The notes beneath the pieces are model-generated. The model did no database searches, was not told where the DNA came from, and saw nothing but the letters and a program-made list of their open reading frames with translations. Below, in pieces: positions 9,001 to 17,149 of a stretch of 53,464 nucleotides of DNA; the stretch's first letter is position 1; every line of letters starts with the position of its first letter. Position numbers and translations under genes: made by a program. The stretch is from 01-FULL-43-15b sp964472675 (GTDB taxonomy: Bacteria > Patescibacteriota > Microgenomatia > UBA8517 > UBA10165): contig CAYYLO010000007.1 of NCBI GenBank assembly GCA_964472675.1, positions 1-53,464 of the forward strand. The letters run 5' to 3'.

Positions 9001-12000
9001 TTCTGGTAACGCCAATCTTCAGTTTAATTCAATCAACTTAAACCAGTCACCCAGTGACCCAACCAGCCTGGGGTCGACTGCTCTGGTTAATGGCAGCGCT
9101 GGAACAGATAATACACCCAGTCTCACTTTTTCCCTTTCTGATTCAAACACCCTGGATACGGTACAATACAAAATCCAGATAGATGACACTTCAAACTTTT
9201 CTTCCCCGGTAGTTGACTATACTTCTGCCTTGGCTGCCCAGGGAGCTGCTTCCTTTACTGTCGGACAGGCTGCCGGGTCAGGCACTTATACCACAGGGTC
9301 AGAAGGACAAACCCTCTCAGACGGCAGCTATTATTGGAGGGTGATGGCAACAGACATAAACTCCGCGACTTCTTCTTACTCCACTGCCAATTCAGGGGCA
9401 ATTGCTTTTAAGGTGGATGTTACAGCGCCAACCGGTCCGACTAATTTAGCATCTTCTTCACACACCGCCTCCACCTGGAGCAGTGATAATACAGTAGACG
9501 TAACCTGGACAGCTGCAACAGATCCAAGCAGCGGTTTGAGCGGGTATTCTTATACTTTTGATACGACCTCAGACACCACACCCGATACTACCCAGGATAT
9601 CGCGGGAGTTACTACTGTAACATCAGGGTCGCTGTCTGATGGCAATTCCCACTACTTTCATATCCGGGCAATAGACAGTGCAGGCAATGCAGGGTCTGCG
9701 GTACATCTGGGACCATTTTATATAGATACCGGGGGCCCGACTGTTTCCGGCACGCCTGCTTCCAATCCAACCTCCCCTTCCCAGACAACAAAACCTGCCT
9801 GGAGCTGGACTGCAGCTGTTGATACATTATCCGGGCTTGCCGCCACCCCGTATACTTTATTTTGGTGCACCAGCGAAAACTACGGAGTTGATTGCCCGAC
9901 TTTTACTACCACTGCTTTAACTAACGCTTATACCCATACTGTTAATTTGGCAGACAATCTTTGGTATTTCCTGGTAAGAGCTGCTGATAGTGTCAGTAAC
10001 ACATCCAACTATACAACTGCCCAATACCGGGTGGATACAACCGCCCCGGGTAACCCCGGCACTCCGGCTGCGTCGTCCGCGTATATAAATGACACTACCC
10101 CTGATATTACCTATTCTGCAGCCACAGACCCGTCCCCTGCCTCAGGCATTGCTTCTTACACAGTCAACTGGTCCCAGGACTCCAACTTTGGCACTATCAC
10201 CGGAACCGGCAGTTCCGGCACCACTACTTTTACAGTTCCCGGAGGTTCGGAACTTGCCCAGGGAGTCTGGTATTTTCAGGTCAGGGCAGTGGATAGTGTG
10301 AGTTTAACCTCTTCTTATGTTAATTCTTCGGCTGTAACTATCGAAACAGTTGCCCCGGTTGACCCGGGTACTCCGTCTAGCGCGGAAAACCCTTCTCCGG
10401 ACAACACTCCAACCTGGAGCTGGACAGCCTCGACTGACGCGGGGGTGGGGCTTGCATCAACCAGTACTTATGATGTCCAGTGGTGTACCTCAACCGGCAG
10501 TTTTGGCTCGGGAGGTTGCAGTAGCTACACCAGCACAGTTGATAATACCGCAACAGGCACAATCAGCTATACCAATACCAGTTCTTTGGCAGACGGGACC
10601 TGGTATTTTAGGGTAAGAGGGCGGGATCTGGCAGGCAATACTTCCAGCTGGGCAACCAGCAGCTCGACTACAATTGATACTACACTGCCAACAACACCCG
10701 GAACTCCATCCGTTGCCACTACTCCGACAACCGATACCACCCCCTCCTGGAGCTGGAGCGCTTCCACCCCATCCGGTCCTGCCACCATAACTTCTTATAC
10801 TGTCCATTGGTGCACCTCAACCAGCAATTGGGATACCACCTGCTCCGGCAATACAGCCAACCCTTCACCGGCAACCAGTACCTCTTATACCAACGCTGCC
10901 CTTTCGGACGGGACCTGGTATTTTAGGGTTAAGTCAACTGATTCTTTAGGTAAAATCTCCAACTGGTCGTCAAACGGCAGTGTTGTAATTGACGCGACTG
11001 CCCCTTCTGCCCCAAGCAGTCTCCAGGTTACTACCGAGGCCTCGGATACCACCCCGACAATTACCTGGACAGGCTCCACAGATTCCGGGGTAGGCATGCA
11101 TGCCAGCGCCCCATATACATTTTACTGGGCATCCAACTCAGGTTTTACCGGAGCCAGTTCTGTTACCACAACAGATACTTCTTATAGTATTCCCACTGCC
11201 TTAACCGAAAACACCACCTGGTATTTCAAAGCAACGGCAAAAGACATTTTATTAAATGTTTCCTCTGACTCCAACACTGCCTCAATTTTAATCGGAGCCA
11301 ATAACGCTGCTCCCACTGGTTCTATTTCCATTAACTCCGGCAGCTCTTACACCAATTCCAGGTCGGCTACTCTAACCATTTCCGCGGCCGATGACGCGGA
11401 CCCTGCCTCCCTTATCCAAATGAAGGTTTCGGAAAACTCCAGTCTTTCCGGCGCCAGCTATGAAACATACGCGACATCCAAATCGTTTACATTAAGTTCT
11501 ACAGACGGTACCAAAACTGTTTATATAAGGTTTAAAGACTCTTCGGATAACGAATCAACAATTTACTCGGATACAATAGTTTATGACGGCACAACACCAA
11601 ATAGCGTATCGCTTGAATCTCCGGAAGACAATTTTTATACCAACCAAACAAGGCCAACTTTCCGTTTTAAAGCAGCATCAACACCAGATGCCACTTCCGG
11701 AATTTCTTCCTACACACTGGAGGTAACTAACGCAAACAGCACTTCCTTTAGTCTTGGTGATATCCCTCCTTCCAGGACTTCTGATTATTCGGCTGAAAAA
11801 TACACCGCTTCTTACGAAAACTTCTCTGATTCCGACTCATCAAATAACTACATTACCATAACCCTTAAAGACACCTCTGCCTGGAGCAGTGGAGAAAACT
11901 ACGGGAAAATAGCCGAGGGCAAAAATACCTGGAAAATAACTGCCAAAGATAACGCCAGCAATTCAAACACCGCCTCAAGAACTTTATATGGAGACTTTAC

Positions 12001-13753
12001 CAATCCAACCTTGCCCGTCCTGTCTCTTGAAAACTTGGGTGATTATGATAACTATCTTTTACTAACAGACCTAAAACCAAAGATGCACGGAGAGGCAAAA
12101 GATAATCTCTTCCCCCACAGCATTGAACTTTCCTTTTACAAACGCGTCAGCATACTTGGACTTAAAATAACCGAGCTTCTCACAAACCAGCAAACGGTTA
12201 CTCTTGGGAATAATGACCAAAGTTCAACTTTCCCCTTCAAAATAACAGCCAACAATGAAGCTGGCTACGGCAAATACCAACTCAAAGTTAAAATTCTTGA
12301 CAAGGCCGGTAACTCGTCCGAAGAAAAAATCTTTATCGTCCAAATACTAAGCCAGGAAAAAGCAGAAGAATTTTTGAGAAGAAGGGACGAGGAAAAGGCC
12401 GAAAAACTTAAAGAAAAATCTAAGATTTCTCTCCCCGCTTTAGAAAAGCAGGCAAAAGTAAGAGTAGAAAAACAGGCACAGGAATTTGCCGAGCTGCGCC
12501 GCGTGTTAAGACAAAATGCGCGATCGTTTAGCGACGCTTTCCTTCAAATGATCTTACCGGTTCAAAACAAACTGGCATCTTTGTCCGTATCTGGCCTGTC
12601 CCTGCCAAAATTATCTTTACCATCAGTCAATATTCCTCTTGCCTACTTCCCGCCAATTAGCCTCCCGAAAGTGCCAGAAATTGAGATTCCGCAAATCTCT
12701 ATGCCAACAATACCAACAATTAATGTGACACCATTCTTATCCAAGACAACTCAAACTGCCACGATAACTATCACGCAACAAACTCAAGAATTGGCAAACT
12801 TTACTCAACTTGCTAATAGCTATCAAAAACGGCTTATGGCTAATCTTGCCAATAAGCCCAGACAAAATACAAAACTTGCTTCTTTGGAACTGACAAGACA
12901 AGTAGAAGGCTCATATGAGGCGATAAGGGTACAAACTGAAAAAGCCGCAGTCTTTATGGCAGAAAAGGGAAGCCAGGCCTTCCAACAGGTTTTTGACACA
13001 GCAACCAGAGCGAACTTGAGAGCAAACGTCATCATATCAAGCCTGCCAGACAAATTGGAGGGTCCAATACTTACCTCCCAAAAAGCCTTAGATACCGCCT
13101 CAGAAAAAAGCCTGCAGGCCATACAGCAATCGTCCGATAAAACTCTTAATCTAGCTGAAGAGTCAACCCAAGAAGTTTTTGTTGCTATGACCCAAACAAA
13201 CAAAAAGATAAGAGAACTTGCTTCCTCGTCAAGCACGCTAGCTCAAGACGTAAATTCCCTGCTTGACCAAACAGCCACAAATTACGAAGCAAATACCCGG
13301 GGGACGATCCGCCAGTCACAAGATCAAATCAATAAAAACGCTGCCCAAATCGCAACACAAGCCTCACAAGTTCTCAAAGATCAGGCAAACCGTCTGGGAG
13401 GAACCTATCTTACTGCAGCAGGGTATTTGGACAGGACAAGAATTTGGCTCCTTTCCTTCAACTCTATAGTTATAGACCCAAATCCCACACAAATTGCTGA
13501 CGTGACAATTGAGGAAATTGGCACTGACTACATGGTAGTCTCCTGGAACACAAACCACTTTTCTACAGGCAAAGTCAATTATGGTGAGGACTTAGCTTAC
13601 GGTAAGGAAGTATTTCTAAACAGTTTAGGAAAACATCATGTTGCCAAACTAACAGGTCTAAAATCTGGAACAAGATATTACTTTGAAGTCATGTCTCAAG
13701 GTAAAACTTATACATACGATGCTTTCTACAGCTTCGAAACAAAGAGTCCTTGA
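6092..13753 (+). CDS. Giant secreted M23 peptidase with repeat and coiled-coil regions
   Basis: 2553 aa. Residues 1-33 form a signal peptide (LTCFLSFLILLPSAQPVFA). Residues about 45-185 are an M23/LytM metallopeptidase with intact zinc ligands: HNGID (H78, D82) and PHLHFG (H159, H161), plus H124. M23 enzymes cut peptidoglycan cross-links or other glycine-rich peptides. After an unassigned beta-rich region (225-430) comes a sialidase-like, propeller-like stretch (about 430-980). Then come roughly seven Ig/FN3-like repeats (about 985-1880), each with a 'DTTP.WSW.A' opening and a 'DGTWYFRVR' strand. A Lys/Gln/Ala-rich coiled-coil region follows (about 2090-2450), and an FN3-like domain ends the protein (about 2460-2553). 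No C-terminal membrane anchor is seen. Probably a surface stalk with a lytic head; the zinc-site call is firm, the biological role is inferred. Confidence 0.9.
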   Translation: MSSKTCRLLLKRFLTCFLSFLILLPSAQPVFAFEPRDPPLLPLPFEASISYQITSSFGEKRADLDVSDKLYEMEKNGHNGIDFFVPDKTPVLAVDDGEVVKAGEGDFGNTLVIKHLWGESVYGHLSDTNIKESLKPGNKVAKGQTIALSGSTGISTGPHLHFGIKPQNPDNDNGHFGFIDPAPYLASLHHTGENQNMISEATSSASLNQQPWEASASAGLNKFLGLNNDVLGESTSSAKVSANFEDISKDNEFLFNHKIELGNGTTAHFLDKRTNRASFAIADKDYNYKLRFFLKGSEGAKPQINGNKIEFPVTLYGIPMTLKYTVEENRVKEEFIIQEKPYEEVLDKLSENKLEIPFEISTQDLEMETTGQEYTFKSKDGSVYWSLPAPTLEDSKGNKGTISLDIAPSSASLNVDSDFLKSASYPVTIDPTVVTPSTRTTATAAMNQRKIVRTSEGTVHAFIQTGSTVTMTCAQPSPSGAKAGLLWVTSTDNGSTWTCQGQLNANIGFHASAVADSSDNIYAVYSIITTGGSTSNDIFYRKLTKGAGSTWTLENAVTEFDSTASTTGYSYVTIEIEGTTRLWMAARYYDGTNYQVSTYVSNNLTATATFSTSIATMDTADTVNTDHIPTIIRFGTNFGVLYARSNSLYWRTRADADNPDTWSGAEATVLAGTTGTVGSIFSVTVDNSNNIHAIAMLNGQNSSPGPLNYSYYNGTSWSSAVTLASSNFQASGTATMQITTDGLSVWVFWVDRTGWSGATSVGSIAYKKGVSPFASGNFDANATALNPYDKIFDKVWSYVGGAYTDDTTDAGDSDTGDTQMFTNSGDILYFGMSQPFRGVSAYTSVAGSTGGTVTYEYWDGSNWTALSLTGTMTPNYTSTCTISSTGACGVWFNPVLPDGTNNNWQTTTVNSEQTAYYYVRARVTANYSPTSPVGSQFSSMLREHHIVTPKGTASIPKIYVFWTDFLNNSFSGNANLQFNSINLNQSPSDPTSLGSTALVNGSAGTDNTPSLTFSLSDSNTLDTVQYKIQIDDTSNFSSPVVDYTSALAAQGAASFTVGQAAGSGTYTTGSEGQTLSDGSYYWRVMATDINSATSSYSTANSGAIAFKVDVTAPTGPTNLASSSHTASTWSSDNTVDVTWTAATDPSSGLSGYSYTFDTTSDTTPDTTQDIAGVTTVTSGSLSDGNSHYFHIRAIDSAGNAGSAVHLGPFYIDTGGPTVSGTPASNPTSPSQTTKPAWSWTAAVDTLSGLAATPYTLFWCTSENYGVDCPTFTTTALTNAYTHTVNLADNLWYFLVRAADSVSNTSNYTTAQYRVDTTAPGNPGTPAASSAYINDTTPDITYSAATDPSPASGIASYTVNWSQDSNFGTITGTGSSGTTTFTVPGGSELAQGVWYFQVRAVDSVSLTSSYVNSSAVTIETVAPVDPGTPSSAENPSPDNTPTWSWTASTDAGVGLASTSTYDVQWCTSTGSFGSGGCSSYTSTVDNTATGTISYTNTSSLADGTWYFRVRGRDLAGNTSSWATSSSTTIDTTLPTTPGTPSVATTPTTDTTPSWSWSASTPSGPATITSYTVHWCTSTSNWDTTCSGNTANPSPATSTSYTNAALSDGTWYFRVKSTDSLGKISNWSSNGSVVIDATAPSAPSSLQVTTEASDTTPTITWTGSTDSGVGMHASAPYTFYWASNSGFTGASSVTTTDTSYSIPTALTENTTWYFKATAKDILLNVSSDSNTASILIGANNAAPTGSISINSGSSYTNSRSATLTISAADDADPASLIQMKVSENSSLSGASYETYATSKSFTLSSTDGTKTVYIRFKDSSDNESTIYSDTIVYDGTTPNSVSLESPEDNFYTNQTRPTFRFKAASTPDATSGISSYTLEVTNANSTSFSLGDIPPSRTSDYSAEKYTASYENFSDSDSSNNYITITLKDTSAWSSGENYGKIAEGKNTWKITAKDNASNSNTASRTLYGDFTNPTLPVLSLENLGDYDNYLLLTDLKPKMHGEAKDNLFPHSIELSFYKRVSILGLKITELLTNQQTVTLGNNDQSSTFPFKITANNEAGYGKYQLKVKILDKAGNSSEEKIFIVQILSQEKAEEFLRRRDEEKAEKLKEKSKISLPALEKQAKVRVEKQAQEFAELRRVLRQNARSFSDAFLQMILPVQNKLASLSVSGLSLPKLSLPSVNIPLAYFPPISLPKVPEIEIPQISMPTIPTINVTPFLSKTTQTATITITQQTQELANFTQLANSYQKRLMANLANKPRQNTKLASLELTRQVEGSYEAIRVQTEKAAVFMAEKGSQAFQQVFDTATRANLRANVIISSLPDKLEGPILTSQKALDTASEKSLQAIQQSSDKTLNLAEESTQEVFVAMTQTNKKIRELASSSSTLAQDVNSLLDQTATNYEANTRGTIRQSQDQINKNAAQIATQASQVLKDQANRLGGTYLTAAGYLDRTRIWLLSFNSIVIDPNPTQIADVTIEEIGTDYMVVSWNTNHFSTGKVNYGEDLAYGKEVFLNSLGKHHVAKLTGLKSGTRYYFEVMSQGKTYTYDAFYSFETKSP

Positions 13754-13795
13754 TTTTGAACCAATTCTTGAGATATCCTGAAAGTTAGGCGCCCA

Positions 13796-14548
13796 ATGAA
13801 AAATTTCAAGCCCATCCTGCCAATTCTTCTTTTGACTGTTGCTACTTTTTTTCTTACTAAAAACCCTCTTACCGGTAGCCTCAAACTTTATATGGCCTTG
13901 GTCGCTTTGCTCTTTTTTGTTACCTATTCAATCACACAGAGAAAAAAGGACAATGCCGATATCCGGAAGTTTACCTATGTTTTAATTACATTCGTGCTCT
14001 TTCTTGTTGCGGCAACCGGGTGGTTTTTCTCTCCATTCTTCTTCACTCTTTATCTTTTGGGTATAATACTGGCTTTTGTGTTTTCCAATTCGGTATCTAC
14101 TGCTTTTATTATTACTCTTGTGGCTTTATTTTCTTTTAGTATTGGCGAGGTAGATATCGTTTATGACTTTCTGGTCGTTCTTTCACTCTTAACAGTAATT
14201 CCCCTAAGTATCTATCTTCGAAGAGAATATTTAAAAATTCGGGAAAACCAAAAAGACATCCTTATTTTAAATAAAGAAGAGGTTGTCACAGACAAATTAC
14301 AAAAAGTCCTCTCAAACAAGGTTACAAACTTTGCAGCCACCCTCCGCCAACCCCTAAATGACATCAAACAACTAACTGCTCACTTAAGTAGAGTTAAGGA
14401 AAAACAAAACGTTAAGAAAGTTACGGAAAGAATACTTATTTCAAGCCAGGAAGCATTAGGTCTTTTGAAAGAGTTTGAAGAAAACACAACAGGCAAAAAA
14501 CTTCTCCGGACACCTTCCGACAGGCACGAGCTACGCAGCTTCAGTTGA
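13796..14548 (+). CDS. Membrane protein with degenerate histidine-kinase dimerisation segment
   Basis: 250 aa. Five or six hydrophobic segments occupy residues 5-140, followed by a charged helical tail. Residues 178-190 (TNFAATLRQPLND) align with the H-box of histidine kinases (SHELRTPLNAI) except that the phosphoacceptor His is Ala181; the following helix ends in a second HisKA-like helix (ISSQEALGLLKEF). There is no ATPase domain. It therefore looks like a sensor-kinase relic or a non-phosphorylatable partner. Its 3' end overlaps the convergent response-regulator gene by 8 bp, and a complete kinase lies just beyond. No strong Shine-Dalgarno sequence. The homology is my own alignment by eye. 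Confidence 0.7.
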   Translation: MKNFKPILPILLLTVATFFLTKNPLTGSLKLYMALVALLFFVTYSITQRKKDNADIRKFTYVLITFVLFLVAATGWFFSPFFFTLYLLGIILAFVFSNSVSTAFIITLVALFSFSIGEVDIVYDFLVVLSLLTVIPLSIYLRREYLKIRENQKDILILNKEEVVTDKLQKVLSNKVTNFAATLRQPLNDIKQLTAHLSRVKEKQNVKKVTERILISSQEALGLLKEFEENTTGKKLLRTPSDRHELRSFS

Positions 14549-14924
14549 TGTGTTTTTCCACCTCTTCGACCAACTTATCTCCATCCACATCCGTTTTAAT
14601 AATGTAGCTTGAAGCGCCAAGTTTCAATCCTTCTTCGATAACGTCGTCATGAGCCATATTGGTTAACAAAACCACGGGGCCATTTTTCCTTTTGGGCGGA
14701 GACTGAACTAAACCTCTCAAAACTCCCAAACCGTCCCTTTTGGGCATCATAATATCAAGAAGAATCAAGTTGTAACCCCCCACTTGAGCCTTTTGCAACC
14801 CTTCCTCGCCATCTATGGCACACTCGACAATATAACCTGCGCTTTTTAATATTTCCTCGTACAGGTCTCTTATATAAAGGTCATCGTCAACCAATAAAAT
14901 TTTCTTTTTTGCTGCCATTGTCAT
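14541..14924 (-). CDS. Single-domain response regulator (REC)
   Basis: 127 aa, a complete receiver domain with no output domain. The acidic pair and metal site are D13-D14 in LLVDDD, the phosphoacceptor is D57 in LILLDIMMP, and the switch residues are T88 (LLTN) and K110 (YIIKTD). It lies 52 bp downstream of the histidine kinase on the same strand and is its likely partner. With no DNA-binding domain it would act by protein-protein contact, as CheY or Spo0F do. An alternative ATG two codons in (14918) is equally possible. The gene overlaps its convergent neighbour's 3' end. Confidence 0.93.
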   Translation of the reverse strand: MTMAAKKKILLVDDDLYIRDLYEEILKSAGYIVECAIDGEEGLQKAQVGGYNLILLDIMMPKRDGLGVLRGLVQSPPKRKNGPVVLLTNMAHDDVIEEGLKLGASSYIIKTDVDGDKLVEEVEKHIN

Positions 14925-14976
14925 TTTAACTTTAATACACTATAAGTGCCTTGTAAATACCCCAAAAAAGGCTTTT

Positions 14977-17115
14977 TCAAGCCAGTGGTAGTGTAAATGT
15001 AAAGGTTGAGCCCTTGTTCTCTTCTGAAACAAAAGATATCCTGCCTCTCATCTTCTCAACCAGCATTCTAACAATAAATAGCCCCAAGCCTGTACCTGAT
15101 ACATTTTCAGTGCCCGGCTGGTGCGCGCGGAAAAACTTCTGGAATAATTGGGATTGTTGCTTTTTGGGAATTCCAAAGCCAGTGTCTAAGATGCTTACCT
15201 TCAAAAATCCCTTTTCTGCTTTAGTACTAATAGTGACACTTCCCTTTTCGCGATTATATTTGACTGAGTTAGAAAGAAGATTCTCGAAAACCTCTTCGAA
15301 CTTTTCAGAGTCAGCCATAGCTATTTTATGTTTCCTGTCAAAATCAAAATTGATTTTCAAACAACGCTTGTCCAAAGCAGGTTTCAAAATTTTTACTCCC
15401 TCAGATATAAGGTCGGGCACATTCACAGGAGAAGGTACTACTTTTATAATTCCCGAGTCAGATCTTGCAACTTGCAAAAGGTCATTTATCAACTGGTTTA
15501 ACCGGCCGTTAGCTTCAACTATTGCTTCAAACCTGCGTTTAGCGTCTATAGAAAACTTCGACTTGCTTTTTTTCAATAAGTCGATATAACCACCAATAGC
15601 AGCCACTGGGGCTTTCAAATCATGGGTCGCCACAAAGACAAACTCATCTTTCATTTTTAGAAGCTGTCGCGCTTTGGAGAGTTCCTTCTCCTGCGCTTCT
15701 TTAAGCTTTTTGGTCCTATTTTCTACCTTTTTCTCAAGAGTTTTGCTGAGTTCATAAATCTCACGGTAAGAAACAGCATTTTGCAAAGCAACTCCTGCCT
15801 GAGAAGCAAATATCTGTAGCAAGTCCAGGTCTTGCTCCTCGTACATGTCACCAGACATTTTGTGCCCCAAAATAAGTATTGCCACAGGTTCTTCCTGAAC
15901 TCTAAGAACAAATGCTAAGGCAATTTCCAGCTTTCTGAACAAATCCTTAACTTGTCCCTCCGTCAAGTCATCAAAGATATAAAGTTCCCTGTCTTTTTCC
16001 AATAACTGATTCCAAACGTCATCGTTGCTCTTCTGTGCCTGCGCATCACTAAATCCCCTGGACTCGATACTTTTAATCCTTCTGTTCTCTAGAACTAAAA
16101 ATGCACCTCTGGTAATTCTTACCTGCACAAGCAATTCGTCAAGTAACCTCTGACATAATTTTTCTATGTCAATTTCTTGAATCATTACATGAGTCAAACT
16201 TAGAAGTAGGGCTTCGGTGTCGTATTTTCCCTTAAAGAATATTCTGTCGGTAATCTTTTCCAAAAAACGGCGCAAAGAACTAAAAGTAAAGGCAACTACC
16301 AAAGTGGGAATTGTAAAAGCAACAACTCTATTTATATCCGCCGGCAAAGCCTCCGTTAAGGCAAACAGGGCCAGTGTATAACCCATAATTACGACAACTA
16401 AAAGCAGCGTATACGAAACTGCCCTGCCTACAATAAACCTGACATCGAAGAGCTTGTGTTTAACAATTGCCCAACTGACAAGCCCTACAAAAATAAGCGT
16501 TAAAGGTGGCCCCAGGTAGGCATAACGAATTGTGTTAAAAACAACAACTGCGCCAAAGTTGGTAATAGCACCTAGTGTAAAAGTAACTACCAGTCCCAGC
16601 AAAAAATAACCTATTTGTTTGCGTAATAAACCTCGACTTTTTTTAAACCTTAGAACAATTTTCCAAAATCCCCAAACCATAAAAACCAGCAAGGTCACCC
16701 CATATAGTAAAACCCCTGCTCCCGGCACAAGATTGAAGTTTCCGCCAGGCAAGTTTTCTAGTCTGGAAAACATTGCGGGTGTTATAGAGACCAGGGCAGA
16801 TGAAACAGACAGCGCCGAAACAATCATCAACACAGACTGCTTAACTTTAAACTCCTGACCTGGAAATACACTTGCCAAAAGGTAAATAACAGGACCATAA
16901 GGACTTGTTGCAACCATCACAGTCCTCACCCAGAAAAGTCTTGTCTCGGCTTCAAGAGAAAAAAGCGCAAGGTAGGTAAAAATAGTCCAAAGTACATTAA
17001 TAAAGCAAAGCAGGGCAAGAAGAATATTTGAAGCAGATTTCCTATTGTTGTAAAAAACAGCACTCCCGATAAGTAAGTTGATAATGCTTGTTAAAAGAAC
17101 AATTGCCAAAGGCAT
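14977..17115 (-). CDS. Sensor histidine kinase, 7TM-GAF-HisKA-HATPase
   Basis: 712 aa. The first 215 residues hold about seven membrane helices, as in the histidine-kinase N-terminal 7TM family; two more lie at about 230-285. A GAF-like domain follows (about 300-450), then a coiled coil (455-490). The HisKA H-box is FVFVATHDLKAPVAAI, with phosphorylated H498. The ATPase domain is complete: N-box ENLLSNSVKYN, G1 LDTGFGIP, G2 GTGLGLFIV. ATG at 17115 has AAAGGTG just upstream. It should autophosphorylate and pass phosphate to the receiver protein encoded downstream. The signal is unknown. Confidence 0.93.
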   Translation of the reverse strand: MPLAIVLLTSIINLLIGSAVFYNNRKSASNILLALLCFINVLWTIFTYLALFSLEAETRLFWVRTVMVATSPYGPVIYLLASVFPGQEFKVKQSVLMIVSALSVSSALVSITPAMFSRLENLPGGNFNLVPGAGVLLYGVTLLVFMVWGFWKIVLRFKKSRGLLRKQIGYFLLGLVVTFTLGAITNFGAVVVFNTIRYAYLGPPLTLIFVGLVSWAIVKHKLFDVRFIVGRAVSYTLLLVVVIMGYTLALFALTEALPADINRVVAFTIPTLVVAFTFSSLRRFLEKITDRIFFKGKYDTEALLLSLTHVMIQEIDIEKLCQRLLDELLVQVRITRGAFLVLENRRIKSIESRGFSDAQAQKSNDDVWNQLLEKDRELYIFDDLTEGQVKDLFRKLEIALAFVLRVQEEPVAILILGHKMSGDMYEEQDLDLLQIFASQAGVALQNAVSYREIYELSKTLEKKVENRTKKLKEAQEKELSKARQLLKMKDEFVFVATHDLKAPVAAIGGYIDLLKKSKSKFSIDAKRRFEAIVEANGRLNQLINDLLQVARSDSGIIKVVPSPVNVPDLISEGVKILKPALDKRCLKINFDFDRKHKIAMADSEKFEEVFENLLSNSVKYNREKGSVTISTKAEKGFLKVSILDTGFGIPKKQQSQLFQKFFRAHQPGTENVSGTGLGLFIVRMLVEKMRGRISFVSEENKGSTFTFTLPLA

Positions 17116-17149
17116 ACACCTTTAAAGATACTTTGCTTGTTGATTTTTA

